A DNA stretch of 64,000 nt from NCBI RefSeq assembly GCF_014905175.1, contig NC_057788.1, positions 19,810,154-19,874,153 of the forward strand, in the 5' to 3' direction. This document shows, piece by piece, positions 1 through 11,424 of the stretch. A program made the translations under genes and the position numbers. A model generated the notes under the pieces. That model did no database searches, had not been told where the DNA came from, and saw only the letters and a list, made by a program, of their open reading frames with translations. How positions within the stretch are numbered: position 1 is the first letter of the stretch; each line of letters starts with the position of its first letter. Source of the stretch: Aphidius gifuensis. Lineage: Eukaryota > Arthropoda > Insecta > Hymenoptera > Braconidae.

Positions 1-830
1 ATAAAAATTCATTTGAAAAAGTTATAGAATTTTGAAAAACGATTATTTTAAGCCTAATATGAAACCTCTGCGACTACTCTATTTTGAGTTATAGCTTCTG
101 CCGTTTTCATTTTTTAGGCAAACGATAACTCATGATGAAATGGTGTTAGAGACTTCATATTAGGCTTAAAACATGCGTATTCGAAAATTCTATCGCCTCT
201 CCAAAAAAATTTTGATCTATGAATCATATTTTTCAAAAATTGTTTTTTTTCAAATTTAGTTTAAAAAAAAAAAAAAAAAAGTGAGAGCAGATAATGCTCT
301 TTCTCATGAAGGGCGATGGAGTTTCAGAGGACGCGTTGTGTGAGCCTAATATGAAGTCTCTACTACAATTTTATCAAAAGTTATTGCATTCCTAGTTTTC
401 GAGTAATTTCTGAAAAACGCTCTAACTTTCGACAAATTCGTCCTAGATACTTTGTATAAGACTTAAAAAGCATGAATGGTGAAATCCTACAACTTTTAGT
501 CGAAACTTTTTTCAAAAAAAATTATAGTTTTCATAAAATAGTAAAAAATAGAATTTTTGAAATATTTTTGTCTCTTTTGTTTCAAAAATAGAAAAAAATT
601 GACTATTGGAATCAGGATAAACTCCCCAAGGGGCGATAGAGTTTTAAAAACCACGTTTTTTGAGCTTAATATGAAGTCATTCCGTTGATTCTAACAGAAG
701 TTATAGCTTGCCTTAACTTGAACGAAAAAAAAAAAAAAAAAAATCGATTTTCAAAAAAATAAAAAAAAATGTACTATTATTGTATTGTTACTTTTAAAAA
801 CTATTTAAGAGATAAAATTTAACACGGCCC
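1..830. repeat. Diverged repeat block with a recurring 'taatatgaagtc' motif
   Basis: No coding sequence seen. The motif 'taatatgaag/aac' occurs near 56, 347 and 668, each time beside 'cgatagagtttt' or 'cgatggagtttc'-like sequence, and is partly repeated in inverted form near 150-190. It reads as several diverged copies of one noncoding repeat separated by A-runs. The family was not identified. Confidence 0.45.
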
Positions 831-939
831 TAGCCGGAGTATTAAAAATTTTTAATTTTCAACGGTAACGCGGGCCACACGCCCCAACAAACGTTACCAG
901 ATCTTTTTATTTTTGTAATTTTCTTTTTCATCAATGTAT

Positions 940-1257
940 TTTTTAGATTGTCCCCTTCTCGTTTTCTTTTACCCATTTTGATTTTATTGGCTTATGATTT
1001 TGAAAATTCCGTAGTATCTGTTTCCAAATCTGTTTTGAAATTAGTTATTTGTATCTGTTTTCAAATTTGTTGATGTTTTCTTTGTTTTTATTCATTCATT
1101 CATGTAAAGTTATTGCATTGTTTTTGTTTTTATTTTTATGTCATGAATTCTTGGTTACTATATGTTGTTTTGAATTTGACTGAAATCGATTCTCATTATC
1201 TTCCACATTATTATATCTCAGGTTTCATATATTGTATTATTTTTTCTGTTTTTTTTT
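940..1257. repeat. Interspersed repeat shared with 19690-19955
   Basis: The stretch from 'tctcgttttcttttaccc' to 'catatattgtattatttt' is closely similar, in the same orientation, to 19690-19955. The similarity ends where the long palindrome begins here and in unrelated T-rich sequence there, which suggests the end of a dispersed element. The ORFs inside are T-rich noise. Confidence 0.55.
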
Positions 1258-1879
1258 TGAATATTCACGTAGCAAAAAGTTTTATAAACATTTCTATAAA
1301 ACGTTTTTATATAAATTTTTATACAATATCTTATATAGATTTGGCGCTTTTATCATAGAATAAATTCTATAAAATTTGTAGTCGATTTTTATAGAATGAA
1401 TTTATTAATTTTTTGTAGGATTTGGTTTATAGGATTATTTTTATAAAAAAAATGATTTGTATATATCATAATCATAATAATACGCTGTTCTATAAAAATA
1501 TTCTTCTATAGAATTTTGAATGATTTTTATAAAATATCCGAAACGGAATGTTTTATAAAATTTTTCCTATAGAATAGTTTTTATAGAAATATTATATAAA
1601 CTCTATAGTATAGTCCTGTATAGATTTTATTATATATGTATAACATTGTATATAATTGATTTATTTCATTTATTTATTGCTGTAACGAGTCTTTTTATTT
1701 ATTGTACAATAATATTTATGTTTTAAACAAAGATATATATAAACCAAGCCAATGAAACATGATGACACTCAATCCATTGACAAACAGTTACAGACACTTC
1801 TGAATCATCAGGGTCTATCTCATTATTAAACTCGACTAGAACACTTTTTTTTTTTTTTTAATTAACAATAAATATATAT

Positions 1880-2166
1880 AATAACAATAAATCAAACTAT
1901 CTTCATAATATGTCAAATTTTATATAATCAAGCATCAACTACCACGCCATTTATGAACGACTATGCGCATCACCTTCTGGCAGTTGACTGAGCCGACTGA
2001 GTTTCCGTTGGCTTGCCACACCCGTATTCACGGGACTATATGGTCTAACGGAAACTCAGTCGACTGCCAGAAAGCAAAGCGCATAGTCGTTCATAAATGG
2101 CGTGGTCGTTGATGCTTGGTTATTCAAAGTTTTACATATTATGAAGATAGTTTGATTTATTGTTAT
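1880..2166. mobile_element. Hairpin MITE nested in the palindrome centre
   Basis: Near-perfect inverted repeat. 'gcatcaactaccacgcc' (from 1932) faces 'ggcgtggtcgttgatgc' (to 2115); the complementarity runs outward through 'caaactatcttcataat' and inward through 'aacggaaactcagtcg', leaving a short loop around 2020-2040. T- and A-tracts flank it. Confidence 0.75.
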
Positions 2167-2229
2167 TGCGTATGATTGAAAATATTTATTGAAATAGATA
2201 ATATATAATTAAAAAAAAAAAAAGGGTTC

Positions 2230-2809
2230 TACACGGAGAGAAATCCGCAGCAAATAATGCTGTAGAGTATCAAACAAATTTTACTGTAGTCTACTGGAAA
2301 TTGAGAAGTTGCGTGGGGAGGCCACCAGGATCGACTAGAATTTCCTACTACACTACAGTAATTTTAATCAAAACAAAACAAAAAAACAACACAAAAAATT
2401 AAATAAAACCTTATTGTTTAAACATGAAAATAAAAATGTAACGTGTTTATTAATTTTTAAAAAATAAACCATTCTATAATTTTCATGTGTTTCACCGCAT
2501 TTTTATTCAGATTCATGAATAAAATAAAAACAATAAACTTTTTTAGAAGAGGTTAGGAACACACTTGATTTCCAATAAATATTCGTGTCATCTGGCGGGA
2601 AAACCTGCTGTACACTACAGTAATTTCTGGCATAAAGTATACCATTAACTCGAGACTTCTAAAAATTCCGGTAGACTACAGTAAAAAATTTAGATGAAAT
2701 ATAATAATAATCATTATAATAAGTGGGAATTAGTCGCTTTAATGACGTCAGCTATGATTTTTACGATACCACTACAGTAATATTTGCTGCGGATTTCTCT
2801 CCGTGTAGT
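2230..2809. mobile_element. MITE with ACACGGAGAGAAATCC termini
   Basis: Termini are 'acacggagagaaatccgc' at 2231 and its complement 'gcggatttctctccgtgt' ending near 2808. Several internal 'tactgtagt' motifs are symmetrically placed. No ORF. A fragment of the same family lies at 44395-44549. Related 'ctctccgtg' ends bound the elements at 15710-16182 and 21178-22087. Confidence 0.75.
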
Positions 2810-3712
2810 CAAGTTTAATAATGAGATAGACCCTGATGATTCAGAAGTGACTGTAACTGTTTGTGAATGGATTAAGTGTTATCATGTTTAATTGGCTTGG
2901 TTTATATCTTTGTTTAAAAAATGAATATTATTGTACAATAAATAAAAAGACGGCAATAAATAAATGAAATAAATCAATTATATACAATGTTATACATATA
3001 TAATAAAATCTATACAGGACTATTCTATAGAGTTTATATAATATTTCTATAAAAACTATTCTATAGGAAAAATTTTATAAAACATTCTGTTTCGGATATT
3101 TTATAAAAATCATTCAAAATTCTATAGAAGAATATTTTTATAGAACAGCGTATTATTATGATTATGATATATACAAATCATTTTTTTTATAAAAATAATC
3201 CTATAAACCAAATCCTATAAAAAATTAATAAATTCATTCTATAAAAATCAACCACAAATTTTATAGAATTTATTCTATAAAAAAAGCGCCAAATCTATAT
3301 AAGAATTTGTATAAAAATTTGTATAAAAATGTTTTATAGAAATGTTTACAAAACTTTTTGCTACGTGTTGTTGTTTCATTTTTATTTTTATCAGTGATTT
3401 ACGTGATAATTATTTTTTTCAGATGAAGATGCAGATAGTTTCCATAATTCCACAATCGTTGACAATTCAATCGGAGTTACTTACACATTTGGTATTTCAT
3501 TATATATTTGTTATCATTTTCTTCGCTTATTTTCTACACTTTAATTTTCAGATCAATCCAAGTTTGTGTTTCAAAGAACATTCTTCTCATTTTTTTCTTG
3601 CCCTATTTCTTCATTCGAAAATCCAATGAACAAAACTTCTCCAGAACGTGAGTTGTTTGGAATTATTTTTTTTTCTAATTAACCTTCTTATTTTTGCTTA
3701 ACCTTTTTTAGT

Positions 3713-4025
3713 TAATCAACTGATTTCATGTGGCCGTAAGTTATTATATACGCTCAAAGATGCAGGGCCTTTTATAGTTTGTGGTTTACAACATTTATGT
3801 GAAAAATGTAGCCAAATAAGAAAAGCTCGATGTGATTTTTATCATTTTTATGGCAATGATTATAAAGCCAATATATGGATTAATCAGTTCATACCGTTTT
3901 TGATGGATATGCCGAAACAACCTCGTATTGTTGTTTTACTACAACGAATAGCCTTGAGTAGTAGTAGAATACCTGATATTGAGCTCAAATTTCGGTATCT
4001 TTTTCGGTCATTATATACAGACTGT
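3713..4025 (+). pseudogene. RING-like Cys/His fragment, hypothetical
   Basis: An open frame runs from about 3713 through 3900 without a stop. It contains C-x3-H-x-C-x2-C (CGLQHLCEKC, about codons 24-33), preceded by a lone Cys about 17 residues upstream and followed by RKARC. This resembles the middle of a RING finger, but the first C-x2-C pair is incomplete. Downstream reads FLMDMPKQPRIVVLLQRI. The frame runs into an A-rich repeat near 4028. There is no convincing start codon; 'cctttttta g' upstream of 3713 could be an acceptor. Function unknown; it may be a fragment of a host or element gene. Confidence 0.35.
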
Positions 4026-4027
4026 CC

Positions 4028-4560
4028 CATTTTAATTTATCAATGGATTTTTTTCGAAAAATATAGCTCAAATTGTAAAATGTTTCAAGTAAAAGTTGTA
4101 GGGTTTGGAGGAGGACGAAGAAAAAAAAAAAAAAATTCGAAAAATTCAAAATGGCGGAGTTTCCGGTATGAACACAGTTTTTTTAAATGGATACTGCACT
4201 TTTTTTTTGCACCAAAACGTTTTCTACATCAAAACTAACACTTTTTATTTAAAAAATTTTTCGATCACATTTTTTTCGGCCCGATTTTATCTGTTTATGG
4301 ATTTTCCTGAAAAAAAAAAAAAAATTTTTAATTTAAAAATGGCAGAGTTTTCGGTATGAACATTTTTTTTTCGAAGTTAGGTGTAATTTTTTTTCATTGA
4401 ACAGTTCTTCACATCAAGGCTAACACTTCTTCTAAATAAAATTTTCCGAAAAAATCGATTTTTTTTTTCAAAACTTTGTTCCTGCTTCTAACTCCGCCAT
4501 TTTGAATTTTTTTCGGAAGTTTTTTTTTTTTCTTATTTTATACTTTTGTTGCTAAATAAG
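4028..4560. repeat. A-rich interspersed repeat, copy 1
   Basis: Shares with 5850-6390 the order 'tacagactgt', 'atagctcaaattg', 'aagttgtagggtttgg', 'attcaaaatggcgga' and 'ttttcggcccgatttta'. The 3' half (4360-4560) is the reverse complement of 6200-6345, so the family is internally palindromic. The small ORFs here come from A-tracts and are not genes. Confidence 0.6.
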
Positions 4561-4581
4561 ACATCGATTTCGGTATTTTTT

Positions 4582-5530
4582 TTAGTCGTGTAACCTTTGA
4601 AATGTTTTTAACACTACATTCCGTAAAATATCATGTTCAAATTTTTTACCATTACATCTATTCAAATCAATGTTAAAATCGCTAACTAAAACTTCAATTT
4701 TGTTCTTTTGTTCGTGTTGGTCAATAAAAGTTGTTAAAATGTTTAAGAGACACGATGCTTTCGTCAGTGGTGAAGAATATACGATAAAAATTTGATAGTT
4801 CTTTGACGTTATATGAATGTGCATATTTCTATATCTGGTTGTTTCCAATGCGCCACGGCAAATACTGAGTCTTTTCCATAAATACTAATTCCTCTTTTTT
4901 TTCGATTTTGTTCGTGGGCGTCTAAGCGTATTAACAATTTGAACCCAGGGAAATTAAATTGATCTTTTTGAATCGTATGTATTTCACAAAAAAGTAGAAT
5001 GTATGCTGACATAATCAAGTAATCAGATGCGATGTCTTTTTCATGGGCATATAAAGATTGTACATTTTGATACACAATACGTGTTCCTTTGCTTTCTAAA
5101 AAACAAGTAAATGGTGGTGTTCTTATTCGTCTTCTCATTCGGTCATACTCTTCCGATATTGGATCTTTTTCATTTTCTTTTAATATTCCCACTTGTTCAA
5201 ATGGTAATTGTAAACCGTGAAGACCTTGTAATGAAGTGACTCGTGACATTGCGACGTATAACAATGATCGTGTATATCGGTAATTAAATGCGATAGCTAT
5301 TTTTTCGAATGTTTCACCCTGACTCTTATGGATTGTGATTGCTTCTGCGCAATCCAATGGGAATTGACTCCTAAAAATATATGACCCTCTTTATTCGATG
5401 AAGTATAAATTAATAATTTTTGTCTTATAATATAATTGGTGTTGAATTATGGTGGATATTTTTTGATGTTGCATACGCTTGTTTATCACGTCTTGTGATT
5501 CGTCCTGTTATTTTTTAGTTTCATTTTGAA
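4582..5530 (-). pseudogene. Helentron remnant: PIF1-type helicase C-terminus plus EEP endonuclease
   Basis: Rolling-circle transposon protein, 3' portion only. Reading on the minus strand from about 5530, fragments with ITRRDKQ and QFPLDCAEAITIHKSQG lead into YVAMSRVTSLQGLHG, the last helicase motifs of PIF1-like enzymes. Then come RIVYQNVQSLYAHEKDI and ILLFCEIHT, the start of an endonuclease/exonuclease/phosphatase domain, and LVSDFNIDLN (4660-4700), matching its GDFN-type motif. Helicase fused to this nuclease is the hallmark of Helentrons. Frame changes occur near 5350 and 4810-4850. The Rep domain and the N-terminal helicase are absent. Not functional. Confidence 0.8.
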
Positions 5531-5620
5531 GTTTCGAGAATTCTGTCCCTTGCCCCCTTCATCCCCTCGTCGACTGGTCCAGAACTGGCCCTGTATAACT
5601 ACTTATTTATTATATTCGAT

Positions 5621-5860
5621 TTATTCTCTATTAATGATATTTATTCTATTTGGATGGATAAGAGTTATACAAGTAAGACAGGGTTCACAACAATAATCCA
5701 AAGATTTGAGAAGGCCGTTATCTAATAAATAACCGAACCAAGGTTCTAAATTACAATTACTTGAATGTTCTCTTTCTAAGTTCAGAATTGCATTTCGAAG
5801 TCGCTTTATATCAATGTTAAGAATCTTCACATGACGAAAAGAACATACAGACTGTTCCAT
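5621..5860 (-). pseudogene. Cys-rich hypothetical protein, C-terminal fragment (paralogue of 12669-13224)
   Basis: About 79 codons on the minus strand. It matches the C-terminal half of the ORF at 12669-13091: LRNAILNLEREHSSNC here against LRNGILNLQRDHSSNC there, then a Leu-rich stretch and SLDYCCEPCLTC against SLDYICQTCLTS. Conserved Cys/His positions (HSSNC, C-x2-C) suggest a zinc-binding fold. The 5' side is cut by the A-rich repeat at 5850. It lies upstream of, and on the same strand as, the Helentron fragment. Function unknown. Confidence 0.45.
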
Positions 5861-6390
5861 TTTAATTGGATATAGCTCAAATTGAAAAATGATTCAAGTA
5901 AAAGTTGTAGGGTTTGGCGGGGGACTTGGAAGAAAAAAAAAAAAAAAAAACAAAAAATTCAAAATGGCGGAGTTTCAGGTATGAACATATTTTTTTTAAA
6001 TGGATACTGTATTTTTTTTTTGCACCAAAATGTTTCTTACATCAAAACTAACACTTTTTATTTAAAAATTTTTCGATAAAATCACTTTTTTTTCGGCCCG
6101 ATTTTAACTGTTGATGAATTTTCCTAAAAAAAAAATGGCTTTAATATGAAAATGATATGTGGAAAAGTTGTAGCGTTTAGGAAGACAAACACAAAAAAGA
6201 AAAAAAATTTGGTAAAAAATTCAAAATGGCGGAGTGAGAAGCATGGATAAAAAAAATGGACTTAGCCAAAAAATTTTATTTAGAAAAAGTGTTCATCTTG
6301 ATGCGAACAATTTTTTAGTGAAAAAAAATTACACCTAACACTTAAAATTTATTTTAAAAAAATTACACCTGACACTTAAAATTTATTTGA
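5850..6390. repeat. A-rich interspersed repeat, copy 2
   Basis: Second copy of the 4028-4560 repeat, starting in both cases at 'tacagactgt' followed by 'ccattttaat'. Includes 'attcaaaatggcggag' twice (about 5957 and 6218). The shared starting motif may mark the true left end of the family. Confidence 0.55.
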
Positions 6391-6414
6391 AAAAAATTAT
6401 AATGGAACACCCGA

Positions 6415-7090
6415 ACGAAAATTAACTTTAGTAACATTTTTCGAGTCACATATATTTAGGTCTATTTGGCAATATGAATAAATCTTTTTTCGTTGATGTT
6501 CAGAATTTACGATAATAAAAAATTGAAAATATTTCCTGATGTACTAAGGGGTTTAAAAAAAGCTGAATACTTTGGTTCACTGGAAAATATGATCCCTGAT
6601 GATAAGATAAGTAGAATATTTTTTGATTTACAAAAAATTTTGAAAAATTTTATTATTTTAATGGAGGTTATTAAGTTGACATATTTTATCTATCTTATAA
6701 TTACCGATAACAATCGTTATTTTCATAACGAGAACAGTTCTAACTATTTTTCGAATAACGTACATTTATTTCGATTTCGCAATATGAACATAATAAATCT
6801 TTTTTCATTAATGTGCAGAATTTCGGTAATAAAAAATTGACATAATTTCCTGATGTACTAAGGTTGTTTAAAAAAAGCTGATTACTTTGGTTTATTGGAA
6901 AATATTATCTCTCTTATAATTACCGATGACAATCGTTATTTCTATAATGTGAGGGTTACAACTATATTTTAAGTTACGTACATTCAGGTTTATTCGGAAA
7001 TATGAAATGGTTTTTCCTTCATGTTCAGAATTAATAATAATAAAAACTTAAAAATATTTGCTGATGTTCAGAGTTCGAAAAAAGGTGAAT
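6415..7090. repeat. Three degenerate tandem units, about 210-320 bp
   Basis: Units align on 'ttcagaattt/taata...ataaaaa' at about 6499, 6818 and 7025, with 'cctgatgtactaagg' and 'aagctga(a/t)tactttgg' following in the first two. The ORF at 6493-6840 is part of this repeat; I see no protein family in it. Confidence 0.5.
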
Positions 7091-7665
7091 TGGATAGAAT
7101 AATTACATCTATTGGAAAATAATATTTTTTAAAAATTTTCATTGATTAAATGATTTTATTCCTATCTGAAGTAAGCTGTATGTTTTTTAAAAAAAGACAA
7201 TCATTTGAATTGCATGAAATGATCTCTTATAACTGACATGTCAATTTACAAATAAGTGATTAACATGCCGAAAAGAAAACAAAATATTGGAAGAAAAACA
7301 TTATTAGGAAAAAGATTAAAAAGATTCAAAGATCCACATGATGAAGTTCAAGAAGATGATGATGAACCACGAGAAGATGTACAAACATTAACATTAGATC
7401 GAATTCATAAACGAAAAAGTGGACGTACACAACGAAGACATTCTAAAATGAAAAAAAAATTCGAAATGAAAGTTTTCAATTATAGTCATAGTGCCCGTGT
7501 AGGAATCGCCAAGCATGGAAACATGGCCATACACTGGCCGATAAACGGCAGCCCATGATTGGTAGCCAAGCAAGGGCCATTAATGGGATATACTTGGCAA
7601 ACGATCGGTCCATTATTGTGTTGCCAAGATTGGCAGTCTTGTCTTGGCCAACGTCTGGCCATTAA

Positions 7666-8460
7666 TTGGCTGGCCATTTAATGGTTACCATTCATCGGCC
7701 AATTCATGGTAAATGCATTGCTGGCCATTTAATGGCTGCCGTTCATTGGCCGATCCTTGGCAAATTCATGGCTGGCCATTTAATGGGTACCATTCATCGG
7801 CCAATTTATGGCATATTCATGGCCGGCCATTTAATGGCTGCCGTTCATCGGCCAATTTATGGCATATTCATGGCCGGCCATTTAATGGCTGCCGTTCATC
7901 GGCCAATTCATGGCAAATTCATGACTGGCCATTAATGGCTGCCGTTCATTGGCCAATTCATGGCAAATTCATGGCTGGCCATTTAATGGCTACCGTTCAT
8001 CGGCCAATTTATGGCATATTCATGGCCGGCCATTTAATGGCTGCCGTTCATCGGCCAATTCATGGCAAATTCATGACTGGCCATTAATGGCTGCCGTTCA
8101 TTGGCCGATCCTTGGCAAATTCATGGCTGGCCACTTAATGGCTACCGTTCATCGGCCAATTCATGGCATATTCATGGCTGGCCATTTAATGGCTGCCGTT
8201 TATCGGCCAATTCATGGCAAATTCATGACTGGCCATTAATGGCTGCCGTTCATCGGCCAATTCATGGCAAATTCATGGCTGGCCATTTAATGGCTGCCGT
8301 TCATCGGCCAATTCATGGCAAAATCGTGGCTGGCCATTAATGGCTGCCGTTCATCGGCCAATTCATGGCAAATTCATGGCTGGCCATTTAATGGCTACCG
8401 TTCATCGGCCAATTCATGGCAAATTCATGGCTGGCCATTAATGGCTACCAACCATCAGCT
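7666..8460. repeat. 51-bp minisatellite, about 15 units
   Basis: Units of about 51 bp built from 'ggctggccatttaatgg', 'ctgccgttcatcggcca' and 'attcatggcaaattcatg'; some are 50 bp ('ggccattaatgg'). Because 51 is 17 codons and few stops occur, several overlapping frames stay open and spell a repeated 17-residue unit such as MAGHLMAAVHRPIHGKF. These are not genes. Units carry short palindromes ('ggccattaatggc'), and slip-length variants shift the frame between blocks. Confidence 0.9.
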
Positions 8461-8641
8461 AATTTTTGACAAAAAAAAAACAAGACAATAGAAAAAAAAA
8501 ATTCAACAATGGAGCATTAAAATTAAATAAATAAATAAATATATTTGTATTTGAATAATCATCTTCAAAAAAGTCTACCAAGTCTACGAGTGAACTTAAT
8601 TACTACAAGAGAACAAAAAACTTCAGAAATATATATATCGC

Positions 8642-8722
8642 GCTCGTGGCTCAGTTAGTTAAAGCATCGGTTTAGTGTAGGTTTAGGTTTTCGGTCGAGA
8701 GTTCGCGCCCGGCGAGAGGCAG
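8642..8722 (+). other. tRNA-derived (SINE-head-like) sequence
   Basis: 'gctcgtggctcagttagtta' followed by 'aagcatcgg' resembles a tRNA 5' half with A box; 'gagttcgcgcc' resembles a B box. The anticodon arm is not convincing and an A-tract follows. This suits a tRNA-derived SINE head carried in the nested element rather than a working tRNA. Confidence 0.5.
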
Positions 8723-11424
8723 GAAAAAAAAAACATTTATTATAAAAAAAAACAGAGTTGGACTCGATAATCTATATATGCAATTGAAAAAAAAAATATT
8801 TTTTTTATTTTTTTTTATAAAAAAATTGATTTCGCAAGTAACGGGCCAATCTTGGCAAGTGTTAATGCGCCAATCTTGGCAAATGTTAATGGGACAATCT
8901 TGGCAAATTTTAATGGGCCAATCTTGGCAAATGTTAATGGGCCAATAATGGCAGCCAATATTAGAATGGTGTAACGCGCCAGGCCCGGCGTATGAGTGGC
9001 CCATTAATGGCAGCCCATTAATGGCAAAATTTCGCCATGCATCGGCCGTTGCATGGCCGTGTTGTAGTCTCCTACACGGGTGATACATACGATGATGAAG
9101 ATTGTCGTATTTCTATTGGTCAAATGGATTTAGAATGTAAGTAATGTGGAGCTTCAAAATTCAAAGACGAATCAAACAGTATGTGTTGTGCAAATGGTAA
9201 AATTAAATTACCTTTTTTGAGTGATCCTGAAGAGCCTTTATTGACATATTTGTCTGGCTTAACTGATGAATCAAAACATTTTCTAAATAATATAAGAAAA
9301 TATAATTCAAGTTTTAATATGACTTCATTTGGTGCAAATAGAAAAAAAGAGTTAGGTTATCAAACTACTTTTAAAATTCATGGGTAAATCTATCATAGAA
9401 TAGGATCCCTTTTTCCTTATGATGGTGAATCATCATTTTTACAAATATATTTTATTGGTGACGATGAAATCCAGTCACAACGTAGATATTCAATCGTTCC
9501 TAATGTGCGACAGAAACTAATTGATTCACTACAGGAATATCTACATAAACATAATTTATTGGTAAAATTATTTAAAACTTCATTAGAAAATATTCCAAAA
9601 GATGAATGTAAAATAGTTCTCAGAGCAGATAAAATACCATTAAGTGAACATTAGAGACGTTTTAATTTACCTGTTATCAATGAAGTAGCTGCCATAATTA
9701 ACGGAAATGAGTTTAACAAACGTTATATTATCTGATAAAAATGAATACCCTCTATATAGAAGAAAAAATGTGGCGGACGGAGGGTTCCAGGCTATTATAA
9801 ATGCAAAAGTGAACGGTAAATATGAAAAAGTAAATATTGACAATAGATTGTACCATATTGTCCTTCAATATCTAAAATAATGAAAGCACATGTTCATGTT
9901 GAACTATGTAGTTCAGTAGTTGCGGTAAAGTATATATTGAAATATATACACAAAGGGTCGATCAAGCTATTTATTCAATAGAAAATAAAAATAATAATGA
10001 AATTGATAAATATCAATCACCAAGATATATTGGTAGCAATGAGGCAGTTTGGCGGATACTAGGTTTCAAAATACATGATCGATATCCAAATATTCAGCAT
10101 TTACATGTTCATCTCGAAAATAGTCAACGTGTTTTTTTTTTTAATTAAAATATAGAAAAAAAGTTAGGAAACCACCTGAAAAAACTCTAACAGCATTTTT
10201 TAGTTTATGTTAAATAGATAATTTTTCGAAAACTCTGTTATATTCGATATTCCTAAGTATTTCACATGGAACATTTCAACAAAAAAATTTTATCGGAGAA
10301 AACAAAGGATATCCATTGGAACGGATCTTGATACTTTCGAAGGTGATACAGTTGGTCGAATGTATACTATTCACCCTAGCAATGCAGAGTGTTTTTTTCT
10401 AAGAATATTGTTGGGAAAAAAGCTTAGGTTACTTAAAGATGACTTACATTGGGATGATGCATTATTTGAAGCAAGTGAAACCAAGAAATCAAGCAAAATA
10501 AGATCATTGTTTACAATCATTTTAACTTCATGTAATCCATCAAATCCACAACAATTATGAGGAAAATATAGAAAAAAATATGACTGAAGATATATTATAT
10601 AGAAAAAAAAATTGCATTGTTGTGATGATTTAGATTATACAGATGAAATGTTTAATCAATCTCTTATAATTATAGAAGATATGTGCTTATTAATTACAGG
10701 AAAAAATTTAAGTCAATGGGGCATAATATCACCTGTACGGATACAAAACGTGTTTAAAGATACAGAAATCATCTGAGAGGTTTCTTATAACACGGAAAAT
10801 TTAAATGAATATATTAGTAATAATAAATCATTATTGATTGAAAGTCAAAAAGAAGCGTATCATAAAATTATGAAAAGTGTTGGAGAAAAAAAAGAAAGTC
10901 TTATTTTTCTGGATGCCTCAGGTAGTACAGGTAAAACTTTTTTATTGAACTTAATATTGGCAAAGATGCGTCTTGAAGGACATATAGCACTAGCTGCTGC
11001 TTCATCGGGTGTAGCAGCAACTTTATTACATGGTGGAAGAACTGCTCACTCAGCACTAAAATTACCTCTTAATTTCAATATCTCAGAGCAACTTACGTGT
11101 AATATAATTGATTATCCTGCTACATTTAAATTACTTAAACAAACAAAACTTATTGTCTGGGATGAAGGAACAATGGCAAATAGAAAATGACCAGCAGCCT
11201 TAGATAAAACTCTACAAGGATTGAATCATAATACTTTTATAATGGGAAAAATAGTTCCCAAAAATAGTTGTTATTTTAGCCGGTGATTTCAGACAAACAT
11301 TGCTGATAATTCCACGAGGAACGCCAGCTGATCAGATTGATGCATGCTTCAAAAAATCATATTATCATATTAAATTTCTGCTTTTTTGTAAATTGCTGTT
11401 ACGTGATTGTTTTTTTTTTAATTA

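Larger units (their letters stand above)
1265..3366. mobile_element. 2.1 kb palindromic (foldback-type) element, about 570-bp arms
   Basis: The left arm (about 1265-1840) and right arm (about 2807-3366) are inverted copies: 'cacgtagcaaaaagttt' at 1265 faces 'aaactttttgctacgtg' at 3350, and 'ctgatgattcagaag' near 2832 faces its complement near 1798. The arms are rich in 'tctataaaa' and differ by scattered substitutions. The centre of the palindrome holds two further inverted-repeat elements, listed separately. No transposase ORF is present, so it is non-autonomous. Confidence 0.8.
7491..9083. mobile_element. TIR element nested in the Helitron coding sequence
   Basis: Bounded by 'cccgtgtagga' at 7495 and its complement 'tcctacacggg' near 9071-9081. 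Removing the block rejoins Helitron codons (NYSHS before, DTYDDED after), so the insertion point is well supported. The only flanking match I see is the dinucleotide TG, so the target duplication is uncertain. The cargo is a minisatellite, a tRNA-like sequence and a second array of 'gccaatcttggcaa' units (8838-8960). No transposase. Confidence 0.7.
7256..11360 (+). pseudogene. Helitron Rep/helicase, decayed and interrupted
   Basis: Start MPKRKQNIGRKTLLGKRLKR (7265) is typical of insect Helitron proteins. The frame is broken by a nested element at 7491-9083 and resumes as DTYDDEDCRISIGQMDLEC, then MCCANGKIKLPFLSDPEEPL (9181) and SKHFLNNIRKYNSSF, the region before the Rep domain. Frame-shifted pieces with RIGSLLPF-like, HVHVELCSSVVAVKYILKYI (9890-9950), AVWRILGFKIHDRYPNIQHLHVH (10048) and MYTIHPSNAECFFLRILL (10360) follow. 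The PIF1-like helicase retains Walker A GSTGKTF (about 10920) and IVWDEGTM (about 11155), then VVILAGDFRQ. Many stops and shifts; the C-terminal helicase is missing after about 11360. Inactive. Confidence 0.85.

Noticed and set aside
1113..1358. 81-codon plus-strand ORF
   Set aside because: Crosses the border between an interspersed repeat and the palindrome arm; T-rich composition explains its hydrophobic look.
7486..8340. Five overlapping ORFs of 60-124 codons
   Set aside because: All are frames of the 51-bp minisatellite; no independent coding evidence.
7666..8460. CRISPR-like array
   Set aside because: Units are contiguous with no unique spacers, and the setting is eukaryotic.
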